Below are positions 34,977-43,849 of a stretch of DNA of 64,000 nt, piece after piece. The DNA lies in contig CAVYHD010000033.1 of assembly GCA_963768075.1 (NCBI GenBank), forward strand, positions 992,001 through 1,056,000, written 5' to 3'. Origin of the DNA: QHXW01 sp963768075. Its GTDB lineage: Bacteria; Acidobacteriota; Terriglobia; Bryobacterales; Bryobacteraceae. The notes under the pieces were generated by a model that was not told where the DNA came from, searched no databases, and saw only the letters and a program-made list of their open reading frames with translations. Position 1 is the first letter of the stretch, and every line of letters begins with the position of its first letter. A program made the translations under genes and the position numbers.

Positions 34977-35803
34977 GCGCGCGGAGACAACTGGTGGTGA
35001 ACGCCGACGATTTCGGTTTCACCAGCGACGTGAACCAGGGGATTGTCGAGGCGCACCAGCGGGGAATTCTCACGGCCACGACTTTGATGGCAAATGGCGA
35101 TGCCTTCGACGACGCGGTGCGGCGGGCGCGCGAAAACCAGGTGTTGGATATCGGCGCGCACCTGGTGCTGGTCGGCGGTCGAGCGCTCGCCCGGGCGGAT
35201 CGCGAGCTGCCCTCCAGTGTGCAGCGCCTTTTGGCGGCGATCGCGGTAGGGCGAATAAACATTTACGAAGAGCTTGCCGCGCAATTAAGGCGCATCCTGG
35301 ATGCTGGAATCCGCGTGACGCATCTGGATACGCATAAGCACACTCACCTGGCACCGCCAGTGCTTGAGGGGGTGGCGCGCGTCGCCGAGGAGTTCGGTAT
35401 CGGGTGGGTGCGGCGCCCGTTCGATATGCCGATCACGGCGGCGCGCGCGGGCGCATCGTGGAGCCAGCGAGCGACTAGCGGGAGCATGGCGTTAATTCGC
35501 GGCCGGTTTCACCGTGTTCTGGCGCAACACAAGTGCCGTACCACGGACCACTTTGCCGGATTCCAGATCACCGGGCGTTTCCGCACGAGCGAGCTGGTGG
35601 CGCTCATTCGGGCGCTGCCGGAGGGCTCGACGGAGCTGATGTGCCATCCGGGCCGGTGCAGCGGCGAGTTGCGGAGTTCGCGCACGCGTCTAAAGGAAAG
35701 CCGCGAAGCGGAACTCGATGCCTTGACGGCGCCGGAAGCGCGGCGGGCGCTGGAGGAAGCTGGAATCGAGCTGGTGAACTACCGCATGCTGGATGAGCCA
35801 TGA
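34973..35803 (+). CDS. hpnK: YdjC/ChbG-type deacetylase (HpnK-like)
   Basis: 276 residues from a TTG overlapping the mlaD TGA. LVVNADDFGFTSDVNQGIVE holds the D-D metal motif, IGAHLVLVGG the second ligand histidine, and THLDTHKHTHLAPPV the H-x3-H site; ELMCHPG closes the active site. YdjC/ChbG enzymes deacetylate N-acetyl sugars; HpnK-like members accompany hopanoid synthesis genes, but none are here, so the gene symbol is tentative. Its location inside an Mla operon points to envelope lipid or glycan work. Confidence 0.85.
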   Translation: MSARRQLVVNADDFGFTSDVNQGIVEAHQRGILTATTLMANGDAFDDAVRRARENQVLDIGAHLVLVGGRALARADRELPSSVQRLLAAIAVGRINIYEELAAQLRRILDAGIRVTHLDTHKHTHLAPPVLEGVARVAEEFGIGWVRRPFDMPITAARAGASWSQRATSGSMALIRGRFHRVLAQHKCRTTDHFAGFQITGRFRTSELVALIRALPEGSTELMCHPGRCSGELRSSRTRLKESREAELDALTAPEARRALEEAGIELVNYRMLDEP

Positions 35804-36627
35804 TCGGGATTCTTTATGTGGTGGCCACGCCCATCGGCAACCTGGAAGACATAACCTACCGCGCGGTGCGCACGTTGCGTGAAGCAGACCTTATCGCTTG
35901 CGAGGACACGCGCCACACACGGAAGCTGCTGGATCATTACGGCATCACAAAGCCGCTGGTGAGCTACCACGAGCACAACGAATCGACACGGGCGGAAGAA
36001 CTGGTAGCCAAAATGCAATCGGGCGCGAGTGTGGCGCTGGTGTCCGATGCCGGCATGCCGCTGGTTTCCGACCCGGGGTATCGCGCGGTGACGGCGGCGA
36101 TCCGCGGGGGGATCCGCGTGGTGCCGATTCCGGGACCCTCGGCCCTGGTGGCCGCGGTGGCAGGTTCCGGCCTTGCGACGGGCGCGTTCTACTTCGGCGG
36201 TTTTTTGCCTGCCAAGGCGGGCGCGAGGACCCGAACGCTGGAAGCACTGCGGGATGAGACGGCGACGCTAGTTTTCTACGAAGCGCCGCATCGAATCGTG
36301 GAGACGTTAGGCGAGGTGGCGAGGGTTTTGGGGCCCCGGCACGTAGTGGTGGCGCGAGAGCTAACCAAGGTGCATGAAGAGTTTGTGCGTGGCTTCGCGG
36401 CAGAGGTTCACGCCGAATTAGCGTCGCGGCCGACGGTGAAGGGCGAAATCACGTTACTGATCGGAAGGGCTATCGCGCCGGCAGTGGAAACGACCTCAAT
36501 CGAGGAGGCTGTGGAGGCGCACATTCGGGACGGCATGAGCCGCATGGACGCGATCAAGAAAGTTGCCCGCGAACGGCGGATGTCAAAGCGGGATGTATAC
36601 CGCAGGACCCAGATCGAGAAACAGTAG
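35800..36627 (+). CDS. rsmI: 16S rRNA (cytidine1402-2'-O)-methyltransferase
   Basis: 275 residues; the start overlaps the hpnK stop (ATGA). LYVVATPIGNLEDITYRAVR, EADLIACEDTRHTRKLLDHY, VALVSDAGMPLVSDPGYR and VVVARELTKVHEEFVRG identify RsmI of the tetrapyrrole-methylase superfamily, which methylates the 2'-OH of C1402 of 16S rRNA. Last gene of the mlaEFD-hpnK-rsmI run. Confidence 0.96.
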   Translation: MIGILYVVATPIGNLEDITYRAVRTLREADLIACEDTRHTRKLLDHYGITKPLVSYHEHNESTRAEELVAKMQSGASVALVSDAGMPLVSDPGYRAVTAAIRGGIRVVPIPGPSALVAAVAGSGLATGAFYFGGFLPAKAGARTRTLEALRDETATLVFYEAPHRIVETLGEVARVLGPRHVVVARELTKVHEEFVRGFAAEVHAELASRPTVKGEITLLIGRAIAPAVETTSIEEAVEAHIRDGMSRMDAIKKVARERRMSKRDVYRRTQIEKQ

Positions 36628-36667
36628 AGACCGGAAATCCACCCCGCACACCTTTTGACTCTGACCG

Positions 36668-36732
36668 GTAACGTTACGAGTTAATAAACCTTGTAGCCCA
36701 AAGTTAACTTACTCGAGCTATTACTTAGCTCG
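36668..36732. promoter_or_regulatory. Palindromes in the rsmI-tadE gap
   Basis: The 240-bp gap 36628-36868 has a 10-bp perfect palindrome GTAACGTTAC (36668-36677) and a perfect 7-bp inverted repeat CGAGCTA-TTACT-TAGCTCG (36714-36732). Neither is followed by a T-run, so a terminator is unlikely; operator sites for the tad genes are a possibility. The gap is AT-rich relative to its neighbours and probably holds the tad promoter. Confidence 0.35.
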
Positions 36733-36868
36733 GATGACTCATTTCAAACACAATAGCTAGCGGGTAACGGCAACCGCATGTCTGTCTATAGTTAACAAAA
36801 AAAAGAATTTCGTCGGGATTAAAGAAAAATTGGGTTTCACTCGTCTTAAGGGGCGAGTGAGAACTTTG

Positions 36869-37375
36869 ATGATGAACACAATTCCAACCTCCAACAGACG
36901 CCGACGGGAGAGAGGCAGCGAAACGGTTGAGGCAGGGTTGATCACGTTGATCATGTTCGCTCTGATCTTCCTATTGATGGACATCTCTCTTTCGCTATTT
37001 ATTAAGTCAACTTTGCAGGACGCCGCTGTGAGCGGTGTGCGGTTTGGAGTCACCGAGCAAGTGTTGACGGGGAACACCTACTTAAATGATTCGATCAACA
37101 GCGTGGTGCAGTCGGCGGCGTTGGGTTTCATCACGAACCCCGGGTGCCAGGTAACGATTACCTACTACGACCCGTATGGAGGGGCCACCACTAGTCCCAT
37201 AGGCGGCGATATCTTGCAGGTTGCGATCACGGGATATCAGTACACGCCGCTGGGAGCAATTTTGAAGAGCAGTGCGCCGATATCGATCAGCGTTCAGGCG
37301 TCGGACGTTTTGGAGCAGTGTCCGTCTAGCGGATGCCCATCGGCCGTGAATCCGGTTCCGCCGACTTGCAACTAA
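36869..37375 (+). CDS. TadE-like pseudopilin-type protein
   Basis: 168 residues from ATG 36869 (the frame is open upstream to a TTG at 36830). A basic start (SNRRRRERGSE) is followed by TVEAGLITLIMFALIFLLMD, the N-terminal TM with the conserved E of TadE-like proteins, then ISLSLFIKSTLQDAAVSGVR. The rest is a short extracellular domain with several cysteines (GCQV and EQCPSSGCPS near the end). In tight flp pili TadE is a minor component. Confidence 0.78.
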   Translation: MMNTIPTSNRRRRERGSETVEAGLITLIMFALIFLLMDISLSLFIKSTLQDAAVSGVRFGVTEQVLTGNTYLNDSINSVVQSAALGFITNPGCQVTITYYDPYGGATTSPIGGDILQVAITGYQYTPLGAILKSSAPISISVQASDVLEQCPSSGCPSAVNPVPPTCN

Positions 37376-37395
37376 CGGTGAGGAGAGTATCTCGC

Positions 37396-38019
37396 ATGAA
37401 TACCAGACCAAAGCGCCGCGAGCGAGGATCGATGATGATTGAATTTGTCCTCGTATCGTCGTTTTTCCTCGTTCCAATCATAATTGGAACCTTCACCTAC
37501 GGCTTTGCGGTGATCCGATCGGTAGAGGCAGTGCAGTTGACGCGCGACGTGGGGCACATGTACTCGCGAGGCGTTGATTTTTCGGTACAGGCCAACCAGA
37601 CTCTGCTGGCTACTTCTTTGGCCCAAGGATTGAGCTTAGTAGCCAACTCAGGCAACGTGACCGGTGGATCTACTGGAAACGGAGTAGTGGTACTGTCCAC
37701 ACTGACGATGCTGTCGGCAGCGGGTTGCGGCAACTGTAACAATGCGGGTCACGTAGTAGTAATGAATCGGATTGTCATTGGGAACAACAGCACATTCACC
37801 ACACTCTATGGCAACCCGACCGCAAGCATTATCAGTACAAACGGCGACGTAACAACCTACGAGAGCGATTCCAGCGCGAGGGCGGATGCGTTCAATAATT
37901 TGATGACGCTCAACTCCGGGGAAATCGCCTATTTGGCGGAGAGTTATGTGACCGCCCCGGACCTTGCGGTGCAAGGAGTCTTCAGCGGTCTAGCTACTTA
38001 TCAGAACGCGATTTTTTAG
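37396..38019 (+). CDS. TadE-like pseudopilin-type protein
   Basis: 207 residues with RBS AGGAGAG 9 nt upstream of ATG 37396. Begins with RPKRRERGSMMIEFVLVSSF, the basic stretch, Glu and TM typical of TadE; MIEFVLVSSFFLVPIIIGTF is the TM. The extracellular part contains a CGNC pair. Second of three adjacent Tad-like genes. Confidence 0.78.
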   Translation: MNTRPKRRERGSMMIEFVLVSSFFLVPIIIGTFTYGFAVIRSVEAVQLTRDVGHMYSRGVDFSVQANQTLLATSLAQGLSLVANSGNVTGGSTGNGVVVLSTLTMLSAAGCGNCNNAGHVVVMNRIVIGNNSTFTTLYGNPTASIISTNGDVTTYESDSSARADAFNNLMTLNSGEIAYLAESYVTAPDLAVQGVFSGLATYQNAIF

Positions 38020-38036
38020 GGAATTCGGAGGATGCC

Positions 38037-39539
38037 ATGCAAGTAACCAATAAGAGGAAAAATCAACGCGGGATGGCGGTTATTATGACCGCCTTAACGA
38101 TGCTGGTCAGCATACCGCTGGTCGGGCTGGCCGTTGACGTAGGTTTGCTGTATATGATCCGGTCGAAGCTTTATCAGGCGGTCGACGCAGCGTCACTTGC
38201 CGGGGCGCGCGCCCTTGCGGATGGCGCCACCGTTGGGGCCCAGGCCAGTAGCGCACAAGCGGCGGCCACCAAGTTCTTCAACGCCAACTTTCCCACGGCG
38301 TATTGGGGGACGACTAACATCAATCTTGCGACGCCGACGGTGGACAGCACCAGCACTCCAAACTACCGCACGGTGACTACGTCAGCGACGCTGCAGGCCC
38401 CGCTGTACTTCCTGCGGATCCTCGGCCAAAACACGACAACCATCGCGGCGTCGTCACAGGCCGGCCGCCGGGATGTAGCTATGATGCTGGTGCTGGACCG
38501 GTCCAGTTCGATGAACTATGTGTACATGGGGACAACGGCCTGCGCCATCATGATTACGGATGCGACACAGTTCCTGACTTACTTCGCACCCGGGCGCGAT
38601 ATGGTGGGATTGGTGGTGTTCGGGTCATCCGTGTATACGTACCCTCCCACTACTACTTTCACTACACCGGATGGGAACGGCAACACCCCGGCCTCGCTGA
38701 TCGGCGGGATCACGTGCGGCGGGAACACGAACACTGATGAGGCGATGTACCAAGCCTATAACCAGATCCTGAACGTGGATTCCACTACACGGGCGAATGT
38801 GATCGTGCTGATGACAGACGGCAGACCGAACGGGTTCACCGGGCAGTACTATTGCACAAGCGGCTGTGGTTCCACTGGTACTGTGGATCTCCGCAACAAC
38901 CCCTTAAGCTGCGATCATCCCAACACGGGTCCACTCATTGGTGAAGTAGAGCAATGGGCCGGCGGGCCGCTTGCGACGGGCGAAACGGCGGGCCTGAGTC
39001 TTCAGACCGCAACTACCGTCAACGGCAACGACGGAGCAGCCGTGGCGCATTCGGCGGGATGCGCGATGGCGAGCAACATAGCATGGGCGCCGCCGACTGA
39101 TTTTAGTAAGATGCCCTCGACCGACATTCACGGGAACTCCGTGGTTGGGAACTATAGTGTAAATAACCCCAACGCGCCGTACAACAGCGGGTCCGACACG
39201 CTAAGCGTCAGCTCTCCACAACAGGTCGAAGTCGCTTCGGTGAACTCCGTCGATAATATGTCGACCACGATCCGGACGAACACGACTCTGGAACCCAACA
39301 TCTACACCATCGCATTGGAAGGCAACGCTCCCGCTGATCCTCCGGACACGTTATTGCTGCGCAAGATGGCAAACGATCCGACGATGCAAAATGACCCGAG
39401 CACGACTGCCCAACTGTTTTGGACCCAACAGAACCCGGGCCAGACAGTGGGCTATTTCGTTGACGCTCCGGACCCCAGCCAACTCTCCGCAGCGTTCAAT
39501 TCGATTGCGGAACGAATCACCGTACGGCTTGCCAGGTAA
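38037..39539 (+). CDS. TadG-like protein with a von Willebrand factor A domain
   Basis: 500 residues. The N-terminal basic motif and TM (KNQRGMAVIMTALTMLVSIP) and the segment DVGLLYMIRSKLYQAVDAAS are TadG/TadE features. A VWA domain follows from ~residue 145: MMLVLDRSSSMN is the D-x-S-x-S of the MIDAS site, and VIVLMTDGRPNG the later aspartate. This three-gene set (TadE, TadE, TadG) lacks the TadA ATPase and TadB/C platform nearby, so the machinery would be elsewhere. Confidence 0.85.
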   Translation: MQVTNKRKNQRGMAVIMTALTMLVSIPLVGLAVDVGLLYMIRSKLYQAVDAASLAGARALADGATVGAQASSAQAAATKFFNANFPTAYWGTTNINLATPTVDSTSTPNYRTVTTSATLQAPLYFLRILGQNTTTIAASSQAGRRDVAMMLVLDRSSSMNYVYMGTTACAIMITDATQFLTYFAPGRDMVGLVVFGSSVYTYPPTTTFTTPDGNGNTPASLIGGITCGGNTNTDEAMYQAYNQILNVDSTTRANVIVLMTDGRPNGFTGQYYCTSGCGSTGTVDLRNNPLSCDHPNTGPLIGEVEQWAGGPLATGETAGLSLQTATTVNGNDGAAVAHSAGCAMASNIAWAPPTDFSKMPSTDIHGNSVVGNYSVNNPNAPYNSGSDTLSVSSPQQVEVASVNSVDNMSTTIRTNTTLEPNIYTIALEGNAPADPPDTLLLRKMANDPTMQNDPSTTAQLFWTQQNPGQTVGYFVDAPDPSQLSAAFNSIAERITVRLAR

Positions 39540-39545
39540 TTCCGA

Positions 39546-39583
39546 GCGGGCCGCCTGCTTTGACCGGCGGGCGGTCCGCTTTT
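39546..39583 (+). terminator. Rho-independent terminator after tadG
   Basis: GCGGGCCGCCTGC (39546-39558) pairs with GCGGGCGGTCCGC (39567-39579) over 13 bp with two G-U wobbles, 8-nt loop, followed by TTTT (39580-39583). It lies 7 nt after the tadG stop. Confidence 0.7.
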
Positions 39584-39695
39584 CCTCCTCTCCCGCACCT
39601 CCCGCGCATCAGTAACTTTCTCCTGACCCGTCAGTTTCGCGCGTAAGCCAAGAACAATCCGATAGAATCGCTTGTAACGGAGTGAATATACCGGT

Positions 39696-41492
39696 TTGGT
39701 GAACGAGCGGACTCCTGATGTTCCGCTGCTGGTTTTTGACGGCGATTGCAGCTTCTGCCGCATTTGGATCGGATATTGGAAGCAGCTGACCGGCGACGGG
39801 ATCGCATATGCGCCGTATCAGGAAGTCGCTGAACGCTACCCGCAAATCCCCCGCGAGAATTTCCAGCGCGCGGTCCAGTTGATTCTGCCGGAGGGCAAGG
39901 TGCTGAGCGCCGCGCACGCGGTCTTTCGCTCGCTGGCGCGAGAGCCGGGGTGCGCATGGTTGCTGTGGGCGTACCAGCGCGTTCCGGGATTTGCCGCGGC
40001 GGCCGAGTGGTTCTATCGCCGCGTGGCGGCGAACCGCTCGTTGTCCTATCACGTCACGGTTTTCCTGTGTGGCAAACATCTTGAGCCAGCGAGCTACGAC
40101 ATCGCAGTGCGCTGGTTCTTCCGATGCCTGGGGCTTATCTACGCCATCGCCTTCCTTTCACTCGAAGTGCAGATTACAGGGCTGATCGGAGCCCACGGAA
40201 TTCTGCCGGCGTCACGGTTTCTAGCGGCTGTTCGCGAAAACTATGGCGGCTGGGCATGGCTGCGCGTGCCCACCATGTTCCTGTGGGGAGCGAGCGACAC
40301 GGTCCTTCGTCTGGCCTGCGTGGGCGGCGCTGTCGCGGCGCTCGGGATCATGATCGGCTTCGTGCAGCGCGCCGCGCTAGTGGTGGCCTTTGTGCTGTAC
40401 CTGTCGTTGGTTCATGCCGGCCAGACTTTTCTCTCGTTCCAGTGGGATTACTTGCTATTGGAAGCGGGCTTTCTCGCCATCTTTCTGCGGCCGGCACTGA
40501 CTCGAGTCTGGCTTTTCCGCTGGTTGCTGTTCCGGCTCATGCTGCTATCCGGCGCGGCAAAGCTGCTGAGCCACGATCCAAACTGGCGGAACCTGTCCGC
40601 GCTCCGCTACCACTACGAGACACAACCGCTGCCGACACCTATCGCCTGGTATTTCCACCAACTGCCGATGAGCTTCCAGAAATTATCGTGCACCTTCGTG
40701 TTTTTCGTCGAACTGTTCGTTCCCTTCTTGATATTCGCGCCACGCCGCATCCGCTTCTTTGCCGGCGGTGCAACGATCCTGCTCCAGGCGCTCATCTTCC
40801 TCACAGGCAACTACGCCTTCTTCAATCTGTTGGCGGTAGCGCTCTGTCTGTTTCTGTTCGACGACGCGGCGTTCCGGCATCTGTCACACGCACCGGCCCG
40901 GCGCTTTCGGAGCACCGCATTCCAACGCGCGGTATCGGCGTCTCTGGTTGCTTTTATCCTGCTGGCCAGCGGCTTCGAGCTGCTGGAGACGTTCTCGGGA
41001 TCGATGCCGCGGGCCGCCGCCACCGCGTTGAGCGCGATCGTTCCGTTCGGCATCGTCAATACCTACGGCCTATTCGCGGTGATGACTACGTCGCGACCGG
41101 AGATTGCCGTCGAAGGATCGAACGACGGGCAGACTTGGCGGGAGTACGGATTCAAGTACAAGCCGGGCGATCTCAAGCACGCTCCCGTCTGGGTGCAGCC
41201 CTATCAGCCGAGGCTGGACTGGCAGATGTGGTTTGCGTCGCTCGACGGCTATCAGTCGCAACCCTGGTTCGTCAATTTCATGGTCCGCTTGCTCGAAGGC
41301 TCGCCGGACGTGCTGGCGCTGGTGGCGAAGAACCCATTTCCCGGCGCTCCGCCCCGCTACATCCGCGCCCAACTCTACGACTACCATTTCACGACGACCG
41401 CCGAGCGCCGCGAATCGGGGAACTGGTGGCGGCGCGATCTCAAGGGGGAGTATCTGCCCGCCGTTTCTCTGCGAGCGGCAGGAGCGGAGTAG
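39696..41492 (+). CDS. DCC thiol-oxidoreductase-like domain fused to a lipase-maturation-factor-type membrane protein
   Basis: 598 residues from TTG 39696 (or GTG 39699). N-terminal ~115 residues: LLVFDGDCSFCRIWIGYW carries the DGDCxxC motif of the DCC1 thiol-disulfide family. The remainder has about ten TM segments and a C-terminal soluble part (ALVAKNPFPGAPPRYIRAQL YDYHF) as in lipase maturation factors. In those, YYE-like loops near the TMs assist folding of secreted lipases. The fusion joins disulfide chemistry to a membrane chaperone-like protein; no lipase is next to it. Confidence 0.82.
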   Translation: MVNERTPDVPLLVFDGDCSFCRIWIGYWKQLTGDGIAYAPYQEVAERYPQIPRENFQRAVQLILPEGKVLSAAHAVFRSLAREPGCAWLLWAYQRVPGFAAAAEWFYRRVAANRSLSYHVTVFLCGKHLEPASYDIAVRWFFRCLGLIYAIAFLSLEVQITGLIGAHGILPASRFLAAVRENYGGWAWLRVPTMFLWGASDTVLRLACVGGAVAALGIMIGFVQRAALVVAFVLYLSLVHAGQTFLSFQWDYLLLEAGFLAIFLRPALTRVWLFRWLLFRLMLLSGAAKLLSHDPNWRNLSALRYHYETQPLPTPIAWYFHQLPMSFQKLSCTFVFFVELFVPFLIFAPRRIRFFAGGATILLQALIFLTGNYAFFNLLAVALCLFLFDDAAFRHLSHAPARRFRSTAFQRAVSASLVAFILLASGFELLETFSGSMPRAAATALSAIVPFGIVNTYGLFAVMTTSRPEIAVEGSNDGQTWREYGFKYKPGDLKHAPVWVQPYQPRLDWQMWFASLDGYQSQPWFVNFMVRLLEGSPDVLALVAKNPFPGAPPRYIRAQLYDYHFTTTAERRESGNWWRRDLKGEYLPAVSLRAAGAE

Positions 41493-41501
41493 AATAGCCG
41501 C

Positions 41502-42377
41502 ATGATTCCCCGTGGCTGTACTTTCCTAACGCTGCTGGCGTGCCTAGCTTTTTCGGCGGCCGCGTTCGCCCAACCAAAGCTGATCGACGCGCACCTGCAC
41601 TACAACGGTGATCCGGCCTTCTTGAAATTGCTGCTGGCGAAGCTGGACGAGGTCGACGGCCTGGCATTCCTGCTCGTCGAGCCAAAGGACCTGGACGGTG
41701 TAAAGGACACCATCAAGCAGCGCTCCAACCGACTGATCGGCTTCGGCGAAATCGAGCTCGATCATCCCAAGGTGCTGGAGCAGATCGACCGGTTCCACGC
41801 CGCGGGCTTTCGCGGTCTGGGCGAGCTCACCGGACCAAGGAAACGCTACGATGATCCGGCCTATTCGCCCGTTTACGCGCGCGCGGAACGGTACGGCATG
41901 TTCCTCCTTTTCCATACAGGCATTGTGAACCGCATGACGCCCGATATTCCCGCCGATATCAGCGTGGACCGGATGCGCGCGACCACGCTCGACAATATCG
42001 CGCGCCGGTATCCGAAGATCACCATCATCGGCGCGCACCTGGGAAATCCCGACTACGCCTGGGCGGCAGAGATCGCGCGCTGGAATCCGAACATCTATTG
42101 GGATCTTTCCGGTTCGACACTCATCAAGAAGCAGGAAGACTACACGTTTTTCAAATCGATTTTCTGGTGGTCGGGCGTGGCTAGCCCGCATTCGCCCAAA
42201 GGCTCGCCGGGCGCTTTTGAAAAGATCGTTTTCGGCTCGGACGTTTTCGGGGGCGAGCTGGAAGAGTTCGACCGGGAGTTGGAACGGTATCACAAGATGC
42301 TGGCGGCGTGCGGCGTTTCGCCGGAAGTACAGGCCGATATTTTCAGCGGCACGCTCTGGCGGCTATTGAACAAATAG
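41502..42377 (+). CDS. Secreted amidohydrolase-superfamily protein
   Basis: 291 residues with signal peptide (TLLACLAFSAAAFA). IDAHLHYNG is the HxH of the amidohydrolase (TIM-barrel) family, and the later IIGAHLGNPDYAW, FGSDVFG provide the histidine and aspartate ligands. The fold looks like the Amidohydrolase_2 (decarboxylase-like) branch. Starts 10 nt after the previous stop, so likely co-transcribed with the DCC fusion. Confidence 0.78.
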   Translation: MIPRGCTFLTLLACLAFSAAAFAQPKLIDAHLHYNGDPAFLKLLLAKLDEVDGLAFLLVEPKDLDGVKDTIKQRSNRLIGFGEIELDHPKVLEQIDRFHAAGFRGLGELTGPRKRYDDPAYSPVYARAERYGMFLLFHTGIVNRMTPDIPADISVDRMRATTLDNIARRYPKITIIGAHLGNPDYAWAAEIARWNPNIYWDLSGSTLIKKQEDYTFFKSIFWWSGVASPHSPKGSPGAFEKIVFGSDVFGGELEEFDRELERYHKMLAACGVSPEVQADIFSGTLWRLLNK

Positions 42378-42406
42378 AAGTATTGCTCAAACAGAGGAGA
42401 TGACTC

Positions 42407-43729
42407 ATGCTGAACGATCTTACGCGGCGAAAGCTTCTGGCTGCAGCGTCGGCCGGCCTGGTGGCGGCGCGCCCGGGCCGGGCTACCGGTAGTGACAAAC
42501 TTGCGGTCTTGGGCGGCAGCCCGGTGCGCACGGCGCCTTTTCCGTCATGGCCCGTGATCGCCGAAAACGAAGAGCAAGCCTGGATGAAGGTGCTGCGCGG
42601 CGGCAAGTGGAATCGCCTTGATGGCGATTGTGCGCGGCAATTCGAGGAAAGCTGGGCGGCCAAGCTCGGCGCAAAGCACTGCCTGGCGACGGCGAACGGA
42701 ACCAGCGCGCTGATCATCTCGCTGAACGCTCTGGGGATCGGCCCGGGCGACGAAGTCATCGTGCCGCCATATACTTTCGTCGCTACAATCAATGCGGTTT
42801 TGATGCAGCACGCGATCCCGGTATTCGTCGATACCGACCCCGAGACATTCCAGATCGATGCGCGCAAGATCGAAGCAGCGATCACCGAACGCACGCGATG
42901 CATCCTGCCGGTGCACCTGGGCGGATCGCCGGCGGATATGGATGCGATTCTCGAAATCGGCCGCAAGCACCGCCTGCCGGTGCTGGAAGATGCCTGTCAG
43001 GCTCATTTGGCGGAGTGGCGCGGGCGCAAAGTCAGCACGCTGGGGGCTCTCGGCTGCTTCAGTTTCCAGGCGTCGAAGAATCTGAACTCCGGCGAAGGCG
43101 GAGCGATCCTCACTAACGATCCCGATCTCTACAGCGTGTGCCAGAGCTTCCACAACAACGGACGCGGCGATACGGGTTCGGGGTTCGGCTACGTGCGCAA
43201 CGGCGCCAATTTGCGCATCACCGAATTCCAAGCCGTGCTGCTGACGGAGCAACTGAAGCGCGTTGAGGAGCAATCTCACAGGCGCGAGCAGAACGCGGCC
43301 CATTTGACCAAGCAACTGGCGGAAATTCCCGGCATCCGGCCAGCGCGAATGTATGCGGGCGCGACGCGCAACGCATATCACCTCTACATGTTTCGCTATG
43401 ACAAGACCCAGTTCGCGAACCTGGAGCGCGGGCAATTCCTGAAGGCTCTCAAGGCCGAAGGCATCCCCGGTTCCAGCGGCTACACGCCGCTCAACAAAGA
43501 ACCATTTCTGAAGAACACTTTCGATTCGCGCGCCTACCGCGCAATTTATCCGGCAAAACAACTGGCGGAATGGAGCGAGCGCAACCACTGCCCGGCCAAC
43601 GACCGATTGTGCGAAGAGGCGGTGTGGTTCACGCAGACGATGCTGCTCGGCCCACGCGAAGATATGGACCAGATTACCGACGCCATCCGCAAGATTCAGA
43701 AGCAGGCGGCCATTCTCGCACGGTCCTAA
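42407..43729 (+). CDS. Tat-exported DegT/DnrJ/EryC1/StrS-type aminotransferase
   Basis: 440 residues, RBS GAGGAG before ATG 42407. A twin-arginine leader (LTRRKLLAAASAGLVAARPG) precedes the DegT fold. ATANGTSALIISLNAL and VIVPPYTFVATINAVL bind PLP, VLEDACQAHLAEWRGRKV gives the aspartate pair, and SFQASKNLNSGEGGAI holds the Schiff-base lysine. DegT enzymes usually act on cytoplasmic nucleotide sugars; the Tat leader indicates a periplasmic protein, a pattern seen in Acidobacteriota and Planctomycetes with unknown substrates. Confidence 0.87.
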   Translation: MLNDLTRRKLLAAASAGLVAARPGRATGSDKLAVLGGSPVRTAPFPSWPVIAENEEQAWMKVLRGGKWNRLDGDCARQFEESWAAKLGAKHCLATANGTSALIISLNALGIGPGDEVIVPPYTFVATINAVLMQHAIPVFVDTDPETFQIDARKIEAAITERTRCILPVHLGGSPADMDAILEIGRKHRLPVLEDACQAHLAEWRGRKVSTLGALGCFSFQASKNLNSGEGGAILTNDPDLYSVCQSFHNNGRGDTGSGFGYVRNGANLRITEFQAVLLTEQLKRVEEQSHRREQNAAHLTKQLAEIPGIRPARMYAGATRNAYHLYMFRYDKTQFANLERGQFLKALKAEGIPGSSGYTPLNKEPFLKNTFDSRAYRAIYPAKQLAEWSERNHCPANDRLCEEAVWFTQTMLLGPREDMDQITDAIRKIQKQAAILARS

Positions 43730-43772
43730 AGAAAGACGGCCGGCCGTTCGGGTACAATTAGATTGTCTTCGT

Positions 43773-43849
43773 GCGCCCGTAGCTCAGCTGGATAGAGCGT
43801 TTGCCTCCGGAGCAAAAGGTCGGTGGTTCGAATCCACTCGGGCGTACCA
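43773..43849 (+). tRNA. tRNA-Arg (anticodon CCG)
   Basis: A 77-nt cloverleaf: acceptor GCGCCCG pairs with CGGGCGT (one G-U), D-arm AGCTCAGCTGGATAGAGC, anticodon stem TTTGC/GCAAA around loop CTCCGGA with CCG at 43807-43809, T-arm GGTGGTTCGAATCCACT, and 3' ACCA encoded. Its 3' 50 nt are the att core of the adjacent genomic island, and TACAAT at 43753-43758 may be its -10 box. Confidence 0.95.

Noticed and set aside
36655..36690. Possible sigma-70 promoter with TTGACT at 36655-36660
   Set aside because: No acceptable -10 box at 16-18 bp; best candidate is 20 bp away.
40124..41497. Long open frame (~457 codons) inside the DCC fusion gene
   Set aside because: It overlaps a clearly coding frame with recognisable domains; composition is that of a GC-rich shadow frame.
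43736..43747. ACGGCCGGCCGT as terminator of the DegT gene
   Set aside because: Perfect 12-bp palindrome but no T-run follows; it more likely lies in the tRNA promoter region.
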